From Mycobacterium sp. (GTDB lineage: Bacteria > Actinomycetota > Actinomycetes > Mycobacteriales > Mycobacteriaceae): a DNA stretch of 5,014 nt. Under the pieces are notes generated by a model, which was given only the letters and a program-made list of their open reading frames with translations, did not search any database and was not told the origin of the DNA. How positions within the stretch are numbered: the stretch's first letter is position 1; each line of letters opens with the position of its first letter. Below are positions 1 to 5,014 of this stretch, one piece after another. The stretch covers positions 1 through 5,014 of the forward strand of contig VERS01000224.1 in the NCBI GenBank assembly GCA_018882545.1, read 5' to 3'. The position numbers and the translations under genes are program-made.

Positions 1-518
1 GGCGTGTCCAGGTCGCCACCGGACGGCGGAACGACCGGAGTCGGTGCCTCAACGACGGGGCCTGTCTCAACCCGGGCATCAGCCGTACCCGCCTGAGGCG
101 ACACAAGGCGGTCTGCGGAAGGCAGCGGGGTTGCGGCCGACGGCGCGGGCACCGCGACGCGGGCATCGAGGAGTCCGGTGTCGGTGTCCCGGGGTGTAGC
201 AGGTCCTTGCGGTGACTCGTCGCCCTCCCAGCCGCTTCGCCGCGGGGTAGCCGCTGAGAGTGACGGGTCCGGCGCATCCTCGATCACCGCAGCGGGGACT
301 TCGGTGTCACGGGGCGATCGCGTCACACCCCTGCGGGCCTGCGGCCGGCGGGAGTTTGCCGGCGTCGACGCAGACTCGGTGGAAGCGTCCGCGCTCTCTG
401 CCGACGAGGACGAATCAGCCGGTGCAGCCCACGCCGTTCCCACACCGCCGACACCGACTCCGATTCCCAACGCCAGCGCCAAACCGCCGACCCGGCCGAT
501 GAACTCCGATGCACGCAT
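1..518 (-). CDS. Exported mycobacterial low-complexity protein, N-terminal part (3' end outside window)
   Basis: The frame runs open from ATG at 518 to base 1, giving 172 codons without a stop, so this is the 5' end of a longer gene. The product starts 'MRASEFIGRVGGLALALGIG' and has a hydrophobic Gly/Val core up to about residue 27. It reaches a signal-peptidase I site at A29-W-A31, with the mature protein starting at 'APADSS'. This is a recognisable Sec-type leader of a family of secreted mycobacterial proteins, in which a Ser/Ala/Thr/Pro-rich spacer joins the leader to varied downstream domains. Residues 33-172 are just such a spacer, acidic and disordered in appearance, with the short motif 'PRDT' occurring twice. 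The functional domain lies outside the window, so I give no function. The ATG is supported by GGGGAG at 527-532, eight bases upstream. An in-frame GTG three codons upstream is a weaker alternative. It follows the transposition operon in the same direction but probably has its own promoter. Confidence 0.85.
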   Translation of the reverse strand, partial: MRASEFIGRVGGLALALGIGVGVGGVGTAWAAPADSSSSAESADASTESASTPANSRRPQARRGVTRSPRDTEVPAAVIEDAPDPSLSAATPRRSGWEGDESPQGPATPRDTDTGLLDARVAVPAPSAATPLPSADRLVSPQAGTADARVETGPVVEAPTPVVPPSGGDLDT

Positions 519-526
519 GACTTCCA

Positions 527-532
527 CTCCCC
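527..532 (-). promoter_or_regulatory. Ribosome binding site of the exported-protein gene
   Basis: GGGGAG on the minus strand, eight bases before the ATG at 518, with a second purine patch GGAAG nearer the start. It decides for this ATG over the in-frame GTG at 525-527, which would sit almost on top of it. Confidence 0.6.
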
Positions 533-668
533 GAACGACACCCACGCGTCCCGGGACACCGGCAGACCGCCAGCCCAAGACGCGCACCAGTTGGAAGAGA
601 GCCGAGAGGAAACCAACCCCGAACCGCCAGACGGAACACCACACGTGCCAGCGAAAAGCCCCGCACGA

Positions 669-677
669 AGCATAGCA
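669..677 (-). promoter_or_regulatory. Candidate extended -10 promoter for the exported-protein gene
   Basis: The minus strand reads TGC-TATGCT. This is a good TAnnnT -10 hexamer with the TGn extension that lets mycobacterial SigA-type promoters work with a poor -35. No convincing TTGACA lies 16-19 bases upstream (only G/T-rich sequence near 691-696). Transcription would begin near 662, leaving a leader of about 145 nt before the ATG at 518. It lies downstream of tniQ, so the exported-protein gene could be expressed independently of the transposition operon. Confidence 0.4.
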
Positions 678-700
678 GGACCCATCAGCCCACCACCAGC

Positions 701-727
701 GGTCCGCCCCCACCCCCAGGGCGGGCC
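701..727 (-). terminator. Weak terminator-like hairpin after tniQ
   Basis: Fifteen bases past the tniQ stop, the minus strand has GGCCCGCCC, a 9-base loop and GGGCGGACC. This is a 9-bp GC-rich stem with a single A-C mismatch. No T-run follows it, so it would be a non-canonical terminator of the kind often proposed in mycobacteria. The surrounding G/C tracts could also produce such pairing by chance. Confidence 0.25.
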
Positions 728-741
728 CCAAACCCCTGTGG

Positions 742-3372
742 CTAGGCCGACGGCCACCCCACGCCTCGGCACGCCCGGATCGTGGCCACCACCTGAGAGC
801 CCTCGGCGGTCAGCTGCATCCGGTGGCCGCGCTCGGCGCGGGTGAACAGGGTGACGTTCAGATCCTTCTCCAGGCGGTTTATCTGGGTGAACAGCGTGCT
901 CGAGTGGACCCCGAGTTCGGTGGCGGCGATCGACAGGTTCGGGAAATCGGCTGCCGCCGCGAATCTTTCGAGGCGTTCCCGCCCCCCGATTCCCCGCAGC
1001 GCAGGCCTGATCAGCGCCGGTGCCGCGGCGGCGGCGTGCTCGGCGGCCAGGGTGGCGCTGTGACTGGCACCGCCCCGAGCCCGCAGTGGTATCGCGTGGA
1101 TTCTGGCCCAGTTGGCCAGGGTGGTGGTGCTCATCGCGGCTTCGGCGGCGATGTCGGGCAGGGCCCGGCGGTTGTTGACGTACTGGTCGTAAAGCCAGTC
1201 GCGGTCGATGGTGGTGCGTGGGCGGCCGCCGGGGTTGCGGATCGGCAGGCCGTAGTCGCGGGCCAGGCTGGCGATCGTCGATCGGCTGACCCCGATGACC
1301 GCGGCGATGTCGTGCAGCGAGAGGCGGTCGCGTTCGTAGAGTTCAGCGAGGCGTTCGCGGGACAGCGCTGCTTTGGCCTTGACGTAGGCACGGTTGCAGG
1401 GAGTCGGTAGCGGGGTGCCTGGTTCCGGGTCGGGTCGGGGTGCGGGATGGCTGCCAAGGAGGTGTCGCAGGGTGTCGAGGGTGGTGTTCAACCGGGCGGC
1501 CGCGGCGCCGAGTTTGAGATTGTTCATCCCGATGAGTCGGTGGAGTTCGGGCATCCCGACGGCGGCAGGGTCGGGACCGGGAAGCTTGAGTTCCTCGAGG
1601 AACCTCGAGGTGGGCTGCCATGTCGCGGGTTCGCCCTTGATTCCCTGCTCGGCGAGGAACTCCTCGGCGTGGGCGTGGAGTGCGTGGGCGAGAGCGGGGG
1701 TGAGGTAGCGGGGGAAGTCGGCGGTCTTGGTCCGGAAGGCGCTGTCGTCCAGGGCTCCTGGTGCTGTCGCGGCGGGCAGTCCGCTGAGGCGTTCGGACAG
1801 AAAGCACCGGGCGATCCTTGCCCGGGCTGCTCCTGGTCCGGGGGTGGCGGTGTCGCGGCAGATCTGTGCCCACACCGCATCCGGTAGCAGCGTGGTGTAG
1901 TCAGTTCGGCGTCGCCGGTGGTAGTCGATCGGGATATCGTTGTCAGCGAGGTAGGCCGCCATGCCGATCAGGGCGGCACGAATGTTGTGCCACTGGTCGT
2001 GCTTTTCCAGAAGTCGCAGAACCCGGGAGATGTCTTGGCCCTTGAGCGGACTGCCGATGAGGCGGATCGCCTCGTCAAGGGTGAATCGGCTGTTGACGAG
2101 CAGAAGCACAGCTGACAGGGCGGGGCGTAGCTGCCATTGGTGGCAGTGCGGGATTGCCAGGCGAAGCGACCACGCCGGCCACAGCATGGTCGGTAGTCGG
2201 GCGGGCGGGAAGGGTGGCGAGGCTGAGGCTGTGGGGTAGCCCGGTAGCACCGAGCCGATCCGGTAGCGCAGTTGGTCGCTGGGCTTGAGCAAGGGTCCCA
2301 GCGCGGCGAGTTGGATCCCGCTCAGCACCGCGGTTGTGTTCTTTCCCCACCCGATATTGGTGGCGCTGACCTGTAGTCCTCGCTGCCGCGAGGTGCTCAC
2401 CAGCCACCGCAGCGCGTCGCCCCCGGCGGCAACGGAGTCGACGTCCAGCGCGTGCAGCGCGGCGAGCACCCCGACGGCGGCGGTGGCCGCCTGGGCCGGC
2501 GCGGCCAGCCCGGGTTTGGTCGGCGTCGGGGCGATGTCGGCTCGGGGATCGGAGTTGCTGCGGGCCCGATGGTAGGCGGCGAGGAGGTCGGCGGGCACGA
2601 TCGTTGCGAGGTCCTGTGCTGTTCCGTAGGACAGAGCCCTGCCGGCGACGGCGCGGATGTCGGCCAGGACGTTGATTCGCGGTTGGGGCAAGTGCCGGTA
2701 CACACCCATGGCGGCGGTCGGGTGGTCGAGGATGGTGTTGACGGTGTGCTGGGCCCGGATGGCCGGGTGGTCAGGGCCCAGCACAGCGGCATCGGCGGCG
2801 GTCAGGTCGGCATCGCAGCGAGCCGGGGTTCGGCCGGTGGCGTGGGGGGCCGGACGAGCGCAGCATCCGATGTTGGGGATGAGATCCCCGACATGGGTGC
2901 GGCGGCGCGGGACAGCGCCGCAGCGCGGGCAGGTGTCGACCAGCAGCCTGTGATGGGTGGTGCAGGCGAAACTCCAGCCCAGCCGCCACGACAACTGCCA
3001 ACGCCCGCCGGTGTCTGTCAGGCAAGCCGGGCAGTAGCGCGATCCGTGGGCGTTTCCCCACGGGAAGGCCCGCTTCAGCGTGGGTGTCTCGGGGTCGATG
3101 TTGACCGCCCTGCCCGCGTAATGAGCCAGGGTCATCGTGGTCAGCAGGTCGGGGCTTACGTCGGTAGCGGCGGCGATGGTGGACGCCTGCTCGGGGGCGA
3201 GTGCGACGATCCAGCCGTTGGTGGCCGTCCCGTGGTAGGGATTGAGACCCACCGCAGCCAGCAGGTCGCCGAATGCGGTGGCGGTGCGGTGCGCCAGCGC
3301 CTCCAGCCAGGAATCCAGCCCTTCCCCCGCGATGGGTGCCAGCCGAATCGGCAGGCTCCGTACCGCGCTCAT
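742..3372 (-). CDS. tniQ: Giant TniQ/TnsD-like target-selection protein with C-terminal HTH array and LysR-like winged HTH
   Basis: An 876-aa protein, much longer than Tn5053 TniQ (about 400 aa) or Tn7 TnsD (about 500 aa). Family members recognise the target site and pass it to the AAA+ ATPase. Residues 5-45 begin with the TniQ signature 'LPIRLAPIAGEGLDSWLEAL'. Zinc-ligand clusters follow: C114-x2-C117 with C137-x2-H140, then C148-x2-C151 with C170/C171 and C186. Residues about 190-600 contain no domain I recognise; 'EPATWQP' at 581-587 is a visible landmark. The C-terminal part carries candidate helix-turn-helix units at about 612-638, 671-718 and 723-770, the last two being tandem repeats. 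An Ala-rich linker (about 775-787) leads to a LysR-type winged HTH at 798-866, and the protein ends ten residues later. The start is ATG at 3372, overlapping the ATPase stop as ATGA. Its Shine-Dalgarno is weak and lies inside a hairpin. A target-selection role is inferred from family and operon. Confidence 0.92.
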   Translation of the reverse strand: MSAVRSLPIRLAPIAGEGLDSWLEALAHRTATAFGDLLAAVGLNPYHGTATNGWIVALAPEQASTIAAATDVSPDLLTTMTLAHYAGRAVNIDPETPTLKRAFPWGNAHGSRYCPACLTDTGGRWQLSWRLGWSFACTTHHRLLVDTCPRCGAVPRRRTHVGDLIPNIGCCARPAPHATGRTPARCDADLTAADAAVLGPDHPAIRAQHTVNTILDHPTAAMGVYRHLPQPRINVLADIRAVAGRALSYGTAQDLATIVPADLLAAYHRARSNSDPRADIAPTPTKPGLAAPAQAATAAVGVLAALHALDVDSVAAGGDALRWLVSTSRQRGLQVSATNIGWGKNTTAVLSGIQLAALGPLLKPSDQLRYRIGSVLPGYPTASASPPFPPARLPTMLWPAWSLRLAIPHCHQWQLRPALSAVLLLVNSRFTLDEAIRLIGSPLKGQDISRVLRLLEKHDQWHNIRAALIGMAAYLADNDIPIDYHRRRRTDYTTLLPDAVWAQICRDTATPGPGAARARIARCFLSERLSGLPAATAPGALDDSAFRTKTADFPRYLTPALAHALHAHAEEFLAEQGIKGEPATWQPTSRFLEELKLPGPDPAAVGMPELHRLIGMNNLKLGAAAARLNTTLDTLRHLLGSHPAPRPDPEPGTPLPTPCNRAYVKAKAALSRERLAELYERDRLSLHDIAAVIGVSRSTIASLARDYGLPIRNPGGRPRTTIDRDWLYDQYVNNRRALPDIAAEAAMSTTTLANWARIHAIPLRARGGASHSATLAAEHAAAAAPALIRPALRGIGGRERLERFAAAADFPNLSIAATELGVHSSTLFTQINRLEKDLNVTLFTRAERGHRMQLTAEGSQVVATIRACRGVGWPSA

Positions 3373-4496
3373 CCGGCTCTGCCGAGCCGGGTGGTCAACC
3401 TGCCTGACTCGAAGGCGGTCTGCAGTTCCTGGCGGCCCTTCTCCGACGCGGCGTCGTTCTTGACCAGGTCCAGCAGGTCGCGGGTGAGGTTCTCGGCCCC
3501 GCTGCGCACGGCCCGCTGACAGCCCCGGTTGATCAGCGTCATCAGCGACCCGATGTGTCCGGTACTGCGGGCGAAGAGATAGTCAGACAGGTCATCGACG
3601 AGCATGCCGGGCCGCTTGTCGGCCAGCACGATCCGCTGTTCCAAGGCCAGCAGGAGTTGGCGCCACTCGCGCCGGCCGGCCTCGGTGTTGATCACGAACG
3701 GGTTCAGGTCGAGTTTGGTGGTGCGGCGTCCGGTCTGGGCGATCACCGCGTCCTCGTAGGAGTGCCCCTCGGAGAACAGGCCCCGGGCGGCAAGCCCGAC
3801 GCCCACGAAGATCAAGGTGACGGGGAACTCGTTGGCGATGTATTTGAAATGGTTGCTGATCTCCACCCCGACGGTGTTGCGCCACCGCAGGAAATGCAGA
3901 TCGTCGACGATCAGCAGCCGCGTTTCGCAAGCCAGGACACAGTCCAGGGCGCGGTGGGCGAAGTGGGCGGCGTTGCCGCGGGACACCCCGGGGTGGGCGA
4001 AGAAGGCCAGCATGGCCCGGTTGAACTCCACCATGCCGGTGTTGCCGGTCAACCCCACCCGGCACACCGGCCAGCGCTCGTGACCCTCGCTGGTGATGGT
4101 GCCCCGCTCCTTAATGTCGCGGCGGTGATACTTCTTGGCGAAGTCCAACACCGCGGTCGTCTTCCCAAGCCCGGGGAAGGCGTCGATGGCGATCGCCCCT
4201 TTGGCTTTGTCGCCGTCCTGGGCGTTGCTGTCGACGATGTCGTAGATGTTTTCCTGCAGTTCGGCCAACTGCGGGGTCTTGATCGGCCCAAGATTGGCGT
4301 GCCATTCGCGGCGTTGCCTGTTGTAGTCCTCGAACGCCTCTTCGCTCAGCGATTCCAACTCGGCCCGGGTCAGGGGCTCGGGTTGGATGCGGGCGGGGGT
4401 CTCGACGAAACGCTGCCAACCTTCCTTGCGCGCCAGGGTGAGATTGTCCATCCTGTTCTCCGACAGTGCCTGCTGCGCGGGGGTTTTGGTCGCCAT
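3369..4496 (-). CDS. tniB: TniB/TnsC-like AAA+ ATPase of a Tn5053/Tn7-type transposon
   Basis: A complete 375-aa ATP-dependent transposition regulator. In this family the ATPase assembles on target DNA, receives the target signal from TniQ and activates the transposase. Residues 1-100 form a charged N-terminal extension. The Walker A loop is 'AFPGLGKTT' (residues 106-114), with Ala where the first Gly is usual. Walker B is 'LLIVDDLHFL' (194-203), with Asp199 where the catalytic Glu is usual. A sensor-1-like strand, 'VTLIFVGVGLAARG', lies at 226-239. A C-terminal helical lid begins with 'RSTGHIGSL' (310-318), matching the S-G-x-I-G pattern of TniB/TnsC proteins. The start is ATG at 4496 with GAGGA six bases upstream. 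It overlaps the transposase stop as TGATG, so it is probably translationally coupled. The end overlaps tniQ by four bases. IstB-type ATPases are the main alternative, but length, N-terminal extension and the adjacent TniQ favour TniB. Confidence 0.93.
   Translation of the reverse strand: MATKTPAQQALSENRMDNLTLARKEGWQRFVETPARIQPEPLTRAELESLSEEAFEDYNRQRREWHANLGPIKTPQLAELQENIYDIVDSNAQDGDKAKGAIAIDAFPGLGKTTAVLDFAKKYHRRDIKERGTITSEGHERWPVCRVGLTGNTGMVEFNRAMLAFFAHPGVSRGNAAHFAHRALDCVLACETRLLIVDDLHFLRWRNTVGVEISNHFKYIANEFPVTLIFVGVGLAARGLFSEGHSYEDAVIAQTGRRTTKLDLNPFVINTEAGRREWRQLLLALEQRIVLADKRPGMLVDDLSDYLFARSTGHIGSLMTLINRGCQRAVRSGAENLTRDLLDLVKNDAASEKGRQELQTAFESGRLTTRLGRAG
3373..3390 (-). promoter_or_regulatory. 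Perfect hairpin directly before the tniQ start codon
   Basis: On the minus strand CCGGCTC-GGCA-GAGCCGG forms a perfect 7-bp GC-rich stem with a 4-base loop, and its last base touches the tniQ ATG. It overlaps the last codons of the ATPase gene. The only Shine-Dalgarno-like bases (AGAG) are in the loop and 3' arm, so the site would be masked in free RNA. Ribosomes finishing tniB would melt it, which would make TniQ synthesis depend on TniB translation. The hairpin is seen in the sequence; the regulatory role is inferred. Confidence 0.45.
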
Positions 4497-5014
4497 CAGG
4501 CGTCCTCGAGAGCATCGGAGTAAAAGTCGTCCAAGACCTCCTCAAGGTCATCGGCGTCGTCGTCATCACCGGTCTCGGGATCCGGCTCCCCGGCGGCGTC
4601 ATCGGAACCCGCTGCCGGGGGTGGGCCCGCGGTCGCCAAGACCTTGGCCACCGAGGGCAACGTGACGACCTGATCCTGCGGCCCGCCGGTCTCGATCAGC
4701 AACGCCTCCCGCGATAACCGCAGCGCCATCCGACGTTCAGCCGGCGTTGTTCCCAACCCCAGATTCCATCGCTCCAACAAGTCAGCGATCGCCAGGCGGT
4801 CATCCGGGTAGGTGTAGTTGGCCGCGGCGAGTTTGCGGGCGAACGCCAAAGCGTCCTCGCTGAGCGGCATCTGCATCGCCGGTGCGTGCTCCCACATCAG
4901 GGTGTGCCACTGGCCGGACTGCGGATCGCGGAAATAAACGCGGGCGACATCGTCGGGGTCGTGGTGAATCGGCCAGCGGCCCTTCGCCTTACCCTTATAC
5001 GGGCTTGTCATGTT
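4496..5014 (-). CDS. tniA: TniA/TnsB-like DDE transposase, C-terminal part (5' end outside window)
   Basis: This is the last 172 codons of a Mu-type (rve-family) transposase, the enzyme that cuts and joins transposon ends. The frame is open to the window edge: an in-frame AAC precedes the ATG at 5011. That ATG is therefore probably internal, with the catalytic DDE core upstream and unseen. Numbering from that Met, residues 5-43 contain 'RWPIHHDPDDVARVYFRDP' and then 'GQWHTLMWEHA'. This resembles the small beta-barrel that follows the catalytic core in Mu/TniA transposases, where a basic Tyr-containing strand precedes a DPDD..VYF.D pattern. Residues 51-107 look helical and charged. Residues 137-171 are extremely acidic, with 18 of 35 being Asp/Glu, and end in an amphipathic 'LEEVLDDFYSDALEDA'. 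The stop shares one base with the start of the ATPase gene, and the family order transposase-ATPase-TniQ is kept. Assignment rests on the barrel pattern plus neighbours. Confidence 0.85.
   Translation of the reverse strand, partial: NMTSPYKGKAKGRWPIHHDPDDVARVYFRDPQSGQWHTLMWEHAPAMQMPLSEDALAFARKLAAANYTYPDDRLAIADLLERWNLGLGTTPAERRMALRLSREALLIETGGPQDQVVTLPSVAKVLATAGPPPAAGSDDAAGEPDPETGDDDDADDLEEVLDDFYSDALEDA
4503..4507 (-). promoter_or_regulatory. Ribosome binding site of tniB
   Basis: GAGGA on the minus strand, six bases before the ATG at 4496, lies inside the last codons of the transposase gene. With the TGATG stop/start overlap it supports this start and coupled translation of transposase and ATPase. 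Confidence 0.7.

Larger units (their letters stand above)
519..741. other. Intergenic region; possible transposon boundary
   Basis: These 223 bases separate the tniQ stop from the exported-protein start. Besides the hairpin, -10 element and Shine-Dalgarno listed separately, I see the 10-bp palindrome GTCCCGGGAC (548-557) and two 8-base direct repeats: CCCCGAAC at 529-536 and 617-624, and ACCGCCAG at 566-573 and 623-630. These are too short to call transposase-binding sites. A TGT that could begin a Tn7-like end occurs at 737-739, but only five bases from the tniQ stop. No terminal repeat can be confirmed because the other end is not in the window. Confidence 0.4.
742..5014 (-). mobile_element. 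Tn5053/Tn7-type transposition module (tniA-tniB-tniQ), partial
   Basis: Transposase, AAA+ ATPase and TniQ genes sit in the canonical order of tni/tns modules and overlap by 1 and 4 nt, which marks a functional transposition operon. The interval given covers only the coding module. Neither transposon end, no target-site duplication and no cargo could be placed inside the window. No resolvase (tniR) follows tniQ, unlike Tn5053, so if the element makes cointegrates, resolution must be supplied elsewhere or the transposase must process both strands with a partner. All three frames are intact in the window, so nothing visible suggests decay. Confidence 0.7.

Noticed and set aside
178..675. Plus-strand frame of 165 codons over the exported-protein gene and intergenic region
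   Set aside because: Pro/Thr/Arg-rich with no recognisable fold, and it contradicts the convincing signal-peptide gene on the other strand.
745..755. GGCCG-A-CGGCC symmetry at the end of tniQ
   Set aside because: The centre is a single base, so no stable hairpin can form, and the bases are tniQ coding sequence. It does not qualify as a terminator.
323..772. Minus-strand frame of 149 codons spanning the gap between tniQ and the exported gene
   Set aside because: Trp/Gly/Arg-rich composition, overlaps the real signal-peptide frame out of phase, and shows no Shine-Dalgarno or homology pattern.
1591..1610. Palindrome TTCCTCGAGGAA with an adjoining second CCTCGAGG
   Set aside because: It lies within tniQ codons for 'SRFLEEL' and is explained by GC-rich Leu/Glu/Arg codon use. 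There is no reason to place an operator here.
2452..3519. Long plus-strand frame of 355 codons opposite the 5' part of tniQ
   Set aside because: Gly/Val-rich, low-complexity product with no family pattern. It lies antisense to the zinc-cluster region of tniQ and is the usual mirror frame of a GC-rich gene.
3555..4523. Plus-strand frame of 322 codons opposite tniB
   Set aside because: Antisense to the Walker motifs of tniB; the product is Gly/Val/His-rich without domains. It is a high-GC shadow.
1..5014. CRISPR array, guide RNA, tRNA attachment gene or Cas effector that would make this a CAST
   Set aside because: I scanned for regularly spaced direct repeats, a tRNA cloverleaf and Cas motifs on both strands and found none in this window. 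They could still lie outside it.

Overview
The window is GC-rich throughout, and all four supported genes lie on the minus strand. The reading frames favour G/C at the third position. The gene at the low-coordinate end has an N-terminus typical of exported proteins of Mycobacterium/Mycolicibacterium: an 'IGRVGGLA' core, a 'AWA' signal-peptidase site, then a Ser/Ala/Thr/Pro-rich linker. I therefore read the host as a mycobacterium or close relative. This is an inference from one family signature plus composition.

In transcription order (right to left), the window first holds a three-gene Tn5053/Tn7-type transposition module. (1) 5014-4496 is the 3' end of a DDE transposase of the TniA/TnsB (Mu-type) family, carrying its C-terminal beta-barrel region and a strongly acidic tail; the catalytic domain lies outside the window. 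(2) 4496-3369 is a complete AAA+ ATPase, TniB/TnsC-like. (3) 3372-742 is a very large (876 aa) TniQ/TnsD-like protein. It has an N-terminal TniQ domain with two zinc-binding clusters, a long middle region, and several C-terminal DNA-binding segments. The last of these closely resembles the winged HTH of LysR-type regulators. The genes overlap by 1 and 4 nt (TGATG, ATGA), so they are almost certainly one translationally coupled operon. A perfect 7-bp hairpin abuts the tniQ start.

Expected division of labour, from the families: TniQ recognises the target, the TniB ATPase assembles there and recruits TniA, and TniA cuts and joins the ends. The multi-HTH TniQ suggests protein-directed target choice. 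No CRISPR array, Cas gene, guide-like RNA or resolvase is visible.

A 223-bp gap (519-741) follows. It holds a weak terminator-like hairpin, a plausible extended -10 promoter and the Shine-Dalgarno of the next gene, and it may contain one end of the element. I could not place that end. The final gene (518-1, running off the window) encodes the N-terminus of an exported, low-complexity mycobacterial protein of unknown function; its frame stays open to base 1.
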